NCBI GenBank assembly: GCA_002102555.1
Contig: MCFL01000003.1
Coordinates: forward strand, 1,099,389-1,163,388
From: Catenaria anguillulae PL171
Taxonomy: Eukaryota > Blastocladiomycota > Blastocladiomycetes > Blastocladiales > Catenariaceae
DNA length: 64,000 nt
Direction of reading: 5' to 3'
This document shows positions 36,330-46,517 of the stretch, in pieces (the stretch's first letter is position 1; every line of letters starts with the position of its first letter). Position numbers and translations under genes: made by a program. The notes beneath the pieces are model-generated. The model worked only from the letters and a program-made list of their open reading frames with translations, did no database searches and had not been told where the DNA came from.

Positions 36330-39300
36330 CTATGCAATCATCGTGACATCAACGAGAAATGCTGACCACAGAGAGGATGGGAGAATAAACGATATGGGTA
36401 CCAGACGACATACCAACCCGCAATGCGAACTGTTGCCGAGACTGCACAAAGCCAAACTGCGGGGTCGCCAAACCAGGGTATGCCAAATGTGCTCGCCAAA
36501 GGGTTGCTGTCGCCAAACGCCAAGGGGAACCGGGTGTAAAGCCATCGACTGCTTGCCAAGAAGGGGGGGGAGACCTGCATTGCACTCATGGAGGTAGTGT
36601 GCGGCGACCAGGGTCGCATCGTTACCCAACGCAACTGGCTGCCGAGCTGCTGATTGTGCTGGCCGGCAAATGTCGCAAAGACACTGGGTGGCATCCGGAT
36701 CTTCCTCGCCGATTGGCCCAAAGAGTACGCAGCGCTGTTTCCAGACCACTTGCCAGATGGTGGCCGATGCGCACATGACGATACGCGGCAGAAGCGGTGC
36801 CAGCCGAGGGAACCGTTGGCGGACGGAAAGGTCGACCACGCACGCTGCCGTGGCACGGAGGGATTGCCCCGTCAACAATGAGTCAACAAGGGCACGTGCC
36901 AGCTGGGCATGGGCTGTCAGGCCGTGCTTGCGAAGCAATATCTCGACCTGATCGTGGACGGCGACACCACATTCCCAGAGCGCATCTCGGAGGCCTGGGC
37001 ACACACACCAATGGTCCTGGTCGTCGAGCGCGTTGCACAGGACACAGAGCGGGGACGGGACACGACGCGGCCAGTACAGGTGGGTTTGTGCACGCGTTGG
37101 CAGGCGGCCAGTGAGCGCCTTGAGGCGGAACGCCACGAGGGAGTCGAGTGCGAACGACGCACGCATAGCCGTCGTCTTTTGCCCATTGCGCACGGCCTTG
37201 TCGAAGACAATCAAGTCGGGTCGCGTGGCCGGCCGTTCGAGGTATGCAAGAAGGTCCACACGCGCACACGTCTGCATGACGCGACGGATTGCATGGCCCG
37301 GTCGACTGTACACAGCCTCATGGCCCACCTGCACGACCGCGCCAAAATCAATGGCTTGGAGAGCGTCCGGCCCGAGCGAGCATTCACCACGAGAGAGCGC
37401 GCCACACCGCGCGAGGTCGTCGGCCAAGTCGTTGTTGTAGTCGCCCGAATGACCCTTGACCTTGACAAAGTCAATCGCAACATGATTCTTGTCGGTCACC
37501 CACTTGAGGACAAGCAAGAGGTCGTGGAGCGGGGACGGGTGGCGGTGCCCAGTTGCTTGGGCTGGGGACAAGGCGAGGAAAGGCGGCGTGACTTGCATGA
37601 CAACTGCCGAGTCGGTGTGGACACGGAGGCGTGCACCACAGGGGAGGGCGTCCACCCAAGCAAGGACAGCGGCCAATTCCGGGCGGGACGAGCTTGCCGG
37701 GCCGGGAGGCAAACGGCCAGCGAGTTTGAGGCCGAGCCTGGGGCAGTGTGCGCCGAAGCCCATCACAGCCACCTCAGTGTCGGACGGTGGGACGAGGGAG
37801 CCATCAGTCCAGCAGTCAAGAGGCCTGTCCAGCAAGGGTCCGATGCTCCTTGGGGCACCGGACACTGGTGGCGCTGCAAATATGGACGCAACCGGCTTGC
37901 GCTCTTGGACGTCGGCGGAGAGATCCGGGTCCTCAGGTGGGCTGGGGAACAGGGTGCGGTACACGCAATGTTCCGGCAAGTCATGGTTCGGCGCCGAGAC
38001 GATGAAGGCTACTGGGCCGTCGCGGCGGGAGATGACTGAGCGGGCGGAGATTGGGCGCGCGTCCAAGAGCGAGAGCACCGTGACACAATCCGGGGTGTCG
38101 TCAACGCACATGGCGTATGGGCACGCCAAGGGGTCGGCACAGTCGAGGCAGAGGTGGATAAGGATGTGGCCGACGGGAATGTACAGGTAGTCAAGGGCAG
38201 TGCACTTACACGTCGCGAGATGACGGAGGGCGACTAGGGGGCCAGAGCCGAGCGAGCTCGGGTGGACCGAGGTGCAGAGCCCAAAAGTAGGCCGATCCAA
38301 GTGGTCGAGGTACACCATCAATTGTCCATCATGATGGGACGGCGGCAGGGCAAGGTGTGGCTTGACGGGCAGGTCTGCAACAGGGCCAAGCGACGTGCAC
38401 CAGGCAGCGACGGCATCGGTCACGGAGGATATGGCGCGGTGGACGCGGCTGTGGCGGTGGCAGCGTTTGGCGATGGCATGGCGGACGGAGGCAAAAGCGT
38501 TTGCATAGCGTGTCGGTGTGCTGTCCTGGTCAAGAAAACAAGCGAGGGAGACAAGGGGAGAGATGGAAAGGATGCCAGAGCGAAGAAAGAGTGAGCGCAA
38601 AACATGCAAATCTGGGGCCACGGTATTCAGAACAGCTTCGAGTGGAACGTCGCCGTCTGGGGCCAAGTGCAAAGGATCAGCACAACCAACGAGGTGGATT
38701 GACGTGCAATGCTCGTTGAGCAACGGCAGGAGATGCAACAAAGGCGACGCCGGCAATTGGCCACCACCAACCACTTTTGATGGCGGGTACGAGAGTGGAT
38801 TGGCCCACCACTTGAGCGCGCACTGGGCTTGGCTCTTGATGGCCAGGGCAACTTGGAACCTTTCGCTTGTGGCCGGTTGTGAGAGGCAAAAGCAAAGGTA
38901 CGGGACGCGGGACGCAACAACGGCGGTCTTGATGGAGTGGAGCCCGTACGTGGCTTGATCGTAGAAGACCGGAACCGGCGTGTTGGACCAGCCTTGCAGC
39001 AGTGCGAACGGCTGAGCGGAGCTTGGCGTCGAGCTTGTTCAGGAATGAGGTGCAAGGAACAAACCCAAACGTGCGGTACACTGCTGAAGGAATGATGACA
39101 GCGTTAATCATGTACACCACAATCCGAGCAGGAACACGCTTCGTTCGCAGCACTCGCAGCGAGTCGACAACTGCTCTCTCCACTGCTTTTTCCGTTGCGC
39201 GTCTTGGCCCCGTGCCATCCATGAACACACCGAGATACCGCTTGACGTCGTTCGGCCCTGCCCTTGGCACTGCAACCCCTTGCGAAGTCACCGTGCCGTG

Positions 39301-41952
39301 GCCACCGTCGCCGGCATTGAATGCAAGAACAAAACCTTTCGCCGCGTTGGCTTTGACACGGGCCAGCTGGTTGAACTCGTCCACCAGGTCCACCAGTCGC
39401 TGGAGCCATTCTCTCGACCGAGCGAAAAAGATGGCATCGTCAATGTACCCAATGGCCACGTATCGCCGCCGCGCAACGACTCGGGTTGCCCGCGCCGACT
39501 TGCCCTTGCCCACGTCCGGCACTCGGACGCACAACGAGACACCGTCGCAGTTGTTGTGGACGGCACACAGCAGCACATCGTAGAACGCATTCCAGAGGAA
39601 CGGCGATTCCACAGCGCCTTGCGGTACGCCCCGATGCAGCTGGAAGCGCTTAGTCACACCGAATGCCGTGATAACCGACGCAGTGCGGCCACTTAGGAAA
39701 CAGTCGCAGTAGAAGTCGACAAACTGACGGGGCAGCCGCAAGCGGAGCAACGCCAAGCGGACCAAGCGGTGCGGCACTGTGTCAAAGGCCTTTGACTTGT
39801 CTTCCGAGTACGCCCACAGCTCCTCGCAAGTACCCGGCGACTGCGCCTGGGCGACGAGGCCGTGCAGGATATCAATGGGCAGGCGGGTGTCTGTACCCTT
39901 GAGTGCAGAGAACCGCGCCCCACGGAGGACTTGGTGCTTCACCGCCACGGCTTGTACACGGCGCCACATGACGGTGTTGAACAACTTGGATGTGCAGTCG
40001 AGCAGCGTGATTGGGCGCATGGCATCAACGTCGCCCGTGTACCCCTCGGCCTTTTTGGGCGTCAAGTAGATCACACCATGCCGCCACTCGTCCGGCACCC
40101 AGCCTGCGGCATACATGTCGGTGAAGAGTCGTGCCAGCACTGCATGCCCAATGGACCCAAGGGCCGCAAGGTGGCGATACTGGATCCGGGACTCGCCGGG
40201 TGCCTTGTCCAAGTCGACGCTGCCCAGGGCCTGCGAGACGTCGGCTGGCTCGACCGCCTGCTCAACTCCATCCCACCACGTCGGTTCTATCCACTGCAAC
40301 GGCCGGAATTCCGTCTTGATCGGCTCGGATGCTCGCTCAATGTCGCCGGGTTCTTGGTAGTCGAAGCACTTTGACAGATGGTTGGCCACAGCGTCTTTGA
40401 CGTCGTCCGGCCGCAGCTTTACGTCCGTCCCGACCACGACGCGATCAAGGCAGTTCGGGGGCCGCCTGCGCTCAAAGCACGACTGCACCACTGCGCCTGT
40501 GTTGACCGCGAATTTCTCAGCCTGCGCCTTCACCGCAGCGTCGATGCGCTCCCTGGTTGTCTTGGTCCATTCAGCCACCACTAAGTCCACCAGCCGATCG
40601 CGTGCCGCGGCTAGTTCTTCGGCGGACGGCGGGACAGAGAGGCCAGGCACCGCCACGTGCAACGCTTGTCGTTCTGCTTCTCGCAACTCGGCGCTCGGAT
40701 TGCCCATCAAGCGTTCTACCACATCCAATGCAACGGTGGCGTCAGTTTTTTCACTGGGTGGGCGGATGACCGTACCTTGCACTTCGGCTGCGTGGCGCTT
40801 CTTGTGCGGCAGCTTGGTCCGCGCCCCGATCAGGACTGCTCGGCTGAACATGCGCCATCGGGTTTGGATCGGGACTGATTGATCGTGCACCGGCAGCGTA
40901 CTACCAGCGGCACCACCATGGAGCTTGTCGGTGGCGACCCACTTGGAGAAAACATCCTGGTCGGTGATGGGGATGCCCAGTTCCGTGGCTACATGGGACA
41001 CGAAGGCCGCCCAGTGGCTTCCCGTTAGTTCGGATGCGTTGAGGACTTTGTGGGCCGCATTGCGTCGGGCCTGGTGCCGTTCACGCGCCAATTCGCGGTC
41101 GATGTGGAGCGCAAGCGTGGTGTGCAGCACAAGTCGAGTGTGGTCAAAGCCGCGTGCCGCAATGACCGACATAGCCAGCACATCGGCCGACACAGTTGGC
41201 GACAAGTAGACACGGTCAAGGCGACCGCCGGCCACATGCGTTCCGACCACGGCGTCTAGGTGCACCGCCAAATCGATGAGGCCACTTGCGACGGCGGCTG
41301 TCTCAAACAGTCGGGGCAGGGCGTCGTCTCGCTCGTTCAAGTCGCCGGCAATCAGGACCTGCTCTCCACGCTTCTCAGCTTGTTCGATCTCGGTGCGCAC
41401 CGCGGCGAGCACAACGTCGCGAATAGACCGCTCCTGCGGTGGCGCGTAGACGCCAACTATCCGTAGTTTGTACCCACCGCAGCCGCGCAGAGAGAATGCC
41501 ACAACATAGCCACCATGCGACGTCCAGCCGCCAACGTGACTGACCAGGCACGGATGCACAGCAACCAGCACACCAGACCCCTGCGGCCTGTCGCCGTCGT
41601 GTGCCTGCTTTACCATCCATTCGTGCTTGAGGGTTGCCAACGGTAGCATCGCCAAGGCCTCATCCGAGATTTTGGTCTCTGTGGCGATCACGATGCCGGC
41701 TCCTTGGTCTGTCGCAAAGTTGAGTGTGTTCACAAGTCGGTTGTGAGCTCGGGAGCCGCACACATTTGCGACCACAATGTTGCTTGGGAAGTTGTCTTGC
41801 TCGCCGGTGTTTGTGTTGTCTCCTTGACATAGCCGTACAATCTGCCGATGACGATGTTGTCTGTTAGCCCTCCTGTCCAATACAAAACGTTGTTGCGCAC
41901 CCGTTACGTTCGGCCCACCACTGACCAAAAGTTGGTGTGGGTATGTGATCAT
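36330..41952 (-). CDS. LINE ORF2: APE endonuclease, RT, RNase H, zinc finger
   Basis: Polyprotein that nicks DNA and primes reverse transcription. The endonuclease (about 41,050-41,790) reads NVCGSRAHNRL, IATETKI, GVYAPP, AGDLNERD and ARGFDHTRL. The RT (about 39,050-40,350) contains RPITLLDCTSKLFN, YSEDKSKAFDTVPH, HRGVPQGAVESP and GYIDDAIFF: the catalytic box is YIDD, not the usual YADD. The frame is open to 38,677. The match shifts by one frame near 39,000 (after KLRSAVR), and the second frame, open to 36,330, carries the RNase H (DCWTDGS, RPELAAV, HTDSAVV, GHSGDYNND). It ends with a CVLCNALDDQDHWCVC finger. One frameshift thus separates RT from RNase H; the element is otherwise nearly intact. 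Confidence 0.85.
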
Positions 41953-43811
41953 TGTTGGCTTTGGCTGGCAGCGGCGCCCCCTCCAGCCTGGTTGTCAGTT
42001 CTGGCTGACGGCGGTGCAGCACGGTCGTCATCGACACGATACCGCTCACGATTGCTGGACCGTGTCCGCGGTTTCCGGGGCGCACCTGCACCTGGGACTG
42101 GGGTTCGGTCACGATCCGCAGACTTCGACCGTGCGCGGTCCTCTTGCGTCTCTTCCCCGCTGGAGGTCCTGGCTCGCTTATTCCGTCCGCGGTCATCATC
42201 TGGCAGCCGCTCACTATCAGCCGAATGGGCTCGGGGGTCGGGTCGTGGTGGTCTGGGCGGCTCGAGATCGACGTCCATCCTCTCCTCCTCCGATCCAGCC
42301 ACAGCGGTGCGGTCATCGGCGTCGATCAGCTTTTGCATTTCCGCAAGCATCTCCCTGCACTTGGCCTCGCCGTGACCGCTCTTGTCCAACGCAGCCGTCC
42401 AGGCCGCCAACATCATGCCAAACAACTTGCTGTTCCTTGCTTCCGCCTCCTCCATACAGCGGCTGCTGCCCTTCATGTCATTGACCGCACGCTTGAGCCT
42501 CGCGACCGTCGCCTTCAATTCAGCATTGCTCGCTGTCAACTCGGCGTTTTCAGCGATCAACTCCGCAACGCGCCTCGATTCGCCCTCACCTCGTCCCGTC
42601 GTGGCGTCACGCGCTGCCCCTGCACCACCACCCGCCGCCGCTAAGTACCATCTGCCGGCCACCACGCGCCCATCACCTTGGCTTCCTGCTGCACGCTGCA
42701 CGGCCCGCTCTTTCGCGGCGTCCTGACGGGCACACCATTCCTTCCACGCACCACACTGGGCACAGACGTGGTCAAGCCCAGCACACGAGAAGCACAACCG
42801 TGTTGCCCGATCGTACACCTGAATCCGCGCACCATTCAAACGGTACCGTCCATCGTTTTGCAGAAGCGTGTCACGGGCTTCACAATTCCCAGCGCGCCAC
42901 AGCACAAACGAGAAGTCCCGCGACCGGTTATTATCCACCGCAATCACCCGGCCGCCAACGCCGTCCACGTCCAGCATGTTAAGCTGGTTGATAGCTTCCC
43001 GTCCGACCACCACGCGCACCGTCACATCGGTATCTTTATGATTTTTCTTGAAATCTTCCAACGTCTCATGGAGGGACGTGTACTGATTTCCAAAGAAGAG
43101 CGGCGCAGCAGCCCTCGCCACATCCCTGTCTGACACAGAACGAAACGACACCTGCACAAACTTCGAGCCAAGGACATCCACAGCTCTGTGCGTGCTCAGG
43201 ACGCCCCACTTATCCATCAACAGCTTTGCAATCTCCTGCGGCTTCTTCGCGCGGGACACTGGCCCCGCCCAACCAACAATGCGGCCATCTTTACCGTCCA
43301 CGTCCACCCAGGCATGCTTGGTCACTTTCACTTGGCCGATGCCTCTCACACTCATCGTCGATGGCGGTTCGCCGACGCACGAGAAGACGACCTTGAGCAC
43401 ATACTTGCCCGGCGCACTCTCGTCCCCAACCCACTTGCACTTCAAGTGGCGGTACTGGACCTGGTGGAAGTCCAGTGCCGCCGCTGCCGCCGCCTCGATG
43501 TCGATGTTGGTCCGCTTGTCTTTCGGGATCGAGAACGAGTATTCCTCAAGACGGCTGTCATCGATGCCAAAGTTCGGGCAAGGACCTTGCCCATTTGCGC
43601 GCAGCGCGGCACAGGCAATCCGGGTACGGCCTCGTTTTGTGACCAGGGTGAACCCGTCGTTGTCGTTGTTGTTGTTGTTGTTTTGCGATCCGGCCGTCGC
43701 CTTCGGATCGCCAGTCAGTGCGCCGTCATCGTTTATGTCCCTGGCTCCATTGCCAGGGATCGGCGGATCGGCCATGCCACCACCAGCAGGCGGCACAGCT
43801 CCAGTGGACAT
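41949..43811 (-). CDS. LINE ORF1, zinc-knuckle nucleic-acid-binding protein
   Basis: 620 residues from ATG 43811. An Asn-rich stretch lies near residue 45. A central domain (about 150-300) includes GWAGPVS and RDFSFVLWRAGN, shared with all ORF1 copies in the cluster. A CCHC-like cluster follows (LCFSCAGLDHVCAQC), then a coiled-coil region and an acidic/basic tail. It should bind LINE RNA in the ribonucleoprotein. The frame is open throughout. Its stop TGA overlaps the ORF2 ATG in ATGA (41,949-41,952). Confidence 0.88.
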   Translation of the reverse strand: MSTGAVPPAGGGMADPPIPGNGARDINDDGALTGDPKATAGSQNNNNNNDNDGFTLVTKRGRTRIACAALRANGQGPCPNFGIDDSRLEEYSFSIPKDKRTNIDIEAAAAAALDFHQVQYRHLKCKWVGDESAPGKYVLKVVFSCVGEPPSTMSVRGIGQVKVTKHAWVDVDGKDGRIVGWAGPVSRAKKPQEIAKLLMDKWGVLSTHRAVDVLGSKFVQVSFRSVSDRDVARAAAPLFFGNQYTSLHETLEDFKKNHKDTDVTVRVVVGREAINQLNMLDVDGVGGRVIAVDNNRSRDFSFVLWRAGNCEARDTLLQNDGRYRLNGARIQVYDRATRLCFSCAGLDHVCAQCGAWKEWCARQDAAKERAVQRAAGSQGDGRVVAGRWYLAAAGGGAGAARDATTGRGEGESRRVAELIAENAELTASNAELKATVARLKRAVNDMKGSSRCMEEAEARNSKLFGMMLAAWTAALDKSGHGEAKCREMLAEMQKLIDADDRTAVAGSEEERMDVDLEPPRPPRPDPRAHSADSERLPDDDRGRNKRARTSSGEETQEDRARSKSADRDRTPVPGAGAPRKPRTRSSNRERYRVDDDRAAPPSARTDNQAGGGAAASQSQQ

Positions 43812-45877
43812 TTTGGGCTAAGAACGGCTGTTTGGTGCTTGTAGACGAAATTGCGCAGGGTGACGAGTTTGCATTAAGTGCAATACATTGGTTGTCGAGG
43901 TCACATACAATGCGAATGAAACGTTTGCGCAGCTGCTCGACCAAATACTCCTTCAACACCTTGGACTCAGCGGGGGCAAGGTCGTAAATGGGGCCGTATG
44001 GACCTTGGCGCGGGGATGAACTCGATGGCACAGTCAAAACCTGGTCGGTGTTTGGGCAAGGTCTCGGTGAGCTTCTTCTTGAAAACATCGGCGAACTCGT
44101 GATACTCCTGGGCAGCAGCGACAAATCGACAACATCGTCCCCGTCCGGGTCGGGGCCCTGGGTGGCGGGATCAATGGGTCGAGCGAAGGGGCAGGTTCAA
44201 TGGAGTCGGAGGGGAAGACAACACCACACACACGGTGCAGGACCTAGTCTACGCCAGCGGAAGCATTGTCGGGAAATGGACGGTGCCCGATGACCAGTGA
44301 ATACACGGGTTGTTCTTGCGAAGCCAATCAAGGCCAAGGACGACGTCGGCGTGTGGGCACTTGGCCGCGTTGAGCTGAAGCGATTCAGAGTGGTTGCCGA
44401 GGGACAGAGTCAGGTCGGAAGTGCGATGCGTGATGGGTTGCAAAGGCGAGCCATCAATCATCTCGGCCGTAAGCGGCGCTTCGAGAGGAACGAGCTGGAT
44501 GCCATGGAGCTCGGCGAAGGACTGGTTGATGATGGACGTGGTGCACCCGCAATCAACGAAGGCGATGGCGGTGATAGGGCGCGAGTCCGGACCCGGAATG
44601 GAGACCTTGGCACGGAAGGTGAGAAGGGTGGCGGAGTCGGAAGAGACGGGGACAGCGGCGGCCACCGGGGTAGGTGTAGATGATGGTGGGACATGGTCGG
44701 AAACAGGCGCGGAAAGAGGCGGGTCAGACGGGGAACTGGACGGCGACAAGGCGGGGGCATGGGCAGCATGGTCGGGGGTGCAAGGATTGGTTTCAAGGTC
44801 TGCGAGGGGTTCATAGTAGCTCGGAGAGCCAAAGGTTGGCTTGCTTGAATTGTGGGTAGGTAAATTGTCACAAGCAAAGGAACGGGAAGGAATTACATTG
44901 GAGACAGGACAGACACGGGGCAACACAGACAAGGGGCTCGCGACATGAACACTTCCCGCCGCAGCACGCTTACCCATCAGCGGCCTTGGCGGTGCCCGTT
45001 TCCCGGCCAGCCTCTGCCAGCGGCCAGGCACTCGGACTTCCAGTGGCCCTGTTGGCCACAGACAAAGCACAAGTTGTCGCTCTTGCGGCGCGCACGCTCC
45101 TGCGGGGACACACGGGGCCGATGCTGCTGGGCGCGGAATGCGGCCGCGGCGGCGACCTCGGGAATGGGCACAGGCTCGATGGGGGCAGCGGGGGCGGGGG
45201 CGGGGGCGGGCACAGGGGACGGGGAGACAACCGCAGCGTCGACAACCACGGCATCAGGGTCGACCTGAGCGGGCGAGCCCATACCGACCTGGAAACGGGC
45301 CGCACGCTGGGTGACCTCGATGAGGGTTTTCGGGTCGGGGCCGGCGGCGAGGACAAGCTGCCGGAGCTGGGGGTTGAGACCCTGCATAAACGCGGCAATG
45401 CGAGGCTTCTCACCCCAACTCGCGAGACGCGAGGCCTCAAACAAGAATTCCGAGATATACTGGGTCACTGGCTTGTTACCTTGCTTCATCGTTAGGACCC
45501 GAACTTGCGCTTGCGCCTCGTCAGCCGTAAACCCGTACATGCCCTCGAGGGTTGCCATGAAGGCGTCATAGTCTTGTAGAAGTTGCGGAGACACGTCAGC
45601 GAGGGTGGAATACCACTTGGCAGGAGCGTCGGTGAGGCAGAGACTGATGTATTTAATGCGCTTGGTGGGATCAGCGAAACGGCGTGGGGCCAAGGCGAAG
45701 ACAGCCTCGAGCTTGGACTTGAACACTTGGAACTCACGGGAGTCACCCGAGAAGGCCGGAACGACGTGGTTGATCTTCAGATCTTCTTCATGTGCGTCGT
45801 GGGCAGACGGGGAGTTGGCAGTATGGCCGTAGCCAGTGGCAGCGTTCGTCGGGGCGAAGTGCTGGAGCAGGTGCAGA

Positions 45878-46075
45878 ATTTGCTGCTGCTGTTGTTGCTG
45901 CGCTTGGATGAATTGGGCCAGCAGGCCAGTGAGATCAGGGGTGGCAGGCTGGGGCTGGGCCTGTTGCTGCTGCTGAAGGAAGAACTGCTGCTGCTGCTGT
46001 TGCTGCTGTTGTTGTTGTTGTTGTTGCTGTTGCAAGAGTTGCTGTTGGGCGAGTTGCTCTTGGGCGACCGGTTGC
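45878..46075 (-). repeat. CAG/CAA repeat encoding the Gln tract of Gag
   Basis: Imperfect triplet repeat of CAG and CAA codons giving a Gln-rich N-terminus of the chromovirus Gag. The tract likely varies in length between copies. Confidence 0.8.
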
Positions 46076-46306
46076 TGCTGTTGCTGAAACAGTGCTGTTG
46101 CTTAAGCTGGTCTTGGTCGTCCATGGTTGCGATCGGACACGAAGATGTGCGGGGGGGGTGACGAGCTGATCGAGTGGCGGAAGTGAGACAAGGCGGGGGT
46201 AAAGGGGGTGAGAGTTGAATCAAACTGTTACGGTCCAACGAGGGACAGGGACGGAAGCAGGGCAAGGACAGGACAAGACGAGACTAAGAGTGTATATTAT
46301 ATGGAC

Positions 46307-46516
46307 TAGCAACGGGGTTGATTCACTAGGGGACATGACATGGGTTCAGGGATTGACAAGGATTAAATGCACAAGGATGGCATGGGAAGGGTATGGAAGT
46401 AAGGTGCAGGGCAAGGTGATCAGGAACATGGTGGAAACAAGGAGCATGTGAAGATTACGCGAGAGACACAGGTGTGAGACATAAGCAAGGAACGGTGACG
46501 AATGTCAACCGTGACA
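46307..46516 (-). repeat. 5' LTR of the chromovirus
   Basis: 210-base partner of the left LTR. The internal sequence just after it (GTCCATATAATATAC on the element strand) shows no standard TGG tRNA primer site; chromoviruses of the self-priming kind also lack one, so the priming mode is open. Confidence 0.9.
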
Positions 46517-46517
46517 C

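Larger units (their letters stand above)
35882..43911 (-). mobile_element. Near-full-length LINE (APE/RT/RNase H type)
   Basis: Non-LTR retrotransposon inserted in the RT region of the chromovirus. It has ORF1 (43,811-41,949), ORF2 (41,952 to about 36,330) and a 3' UTR of about 430 bases. It ends in a poly(A) tract read as T at 35,882-35,905. A second T run at 36,299-36,314 lies just after the ORF2 stop. Flanks GCAAATGAATCG (35,870-35,881) and GCGAATGAAACG (43,912-43,923) match at 10 of 12 bases and look like a slightly diverged target duplication. The domain order APE endonuclease, RT, RNase H and a terminal zinc finger fits the I/Tad-like group of LINEs; the clade is not settled by eye. Confidence 0.9.
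33001..46516 (-). mobile_element. Ty3/gypsy chromovirus with two LTRs, split by a nested LINE
   Basis: LTR retrotransposon fossil on the minus strand. LTRs lie at 46,307-46,516 and 33,001-33,212. From the 5' side the parts are: Gag with a Gln-rich N-terminus and a CCHC knuckle (about 44,970-46,130); aspartic protease (about 44,300-44,900); the start of reverse transcriptase (to 43,912). The nested LINE follows. After it come the rest of RT and RNase H (about 34,600-35,880), integrase (about 33,500-34,500) and a C-terminal chromodomain (about 33,250-33,450). A purine tract (AAGGGATGAGGTGA) borders the left LTR. The two LTRs differ at only four positions, so the insertion is recent and the LINE is younger still. 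Broken: split by the LINE and carrying a few further breaks. Confidence 0.9.

Noticed and set aside
36909-38039. Long plus-strand frame of 376 codons
   Set aside because: Antisense shadow of the LINE RNase H region; no recognisable motif.
45878-46075. Triplet repeat as a regulatory microsatellite
   Set aside because: It encodes the Gln tract of a chromovirus Gag in frame.
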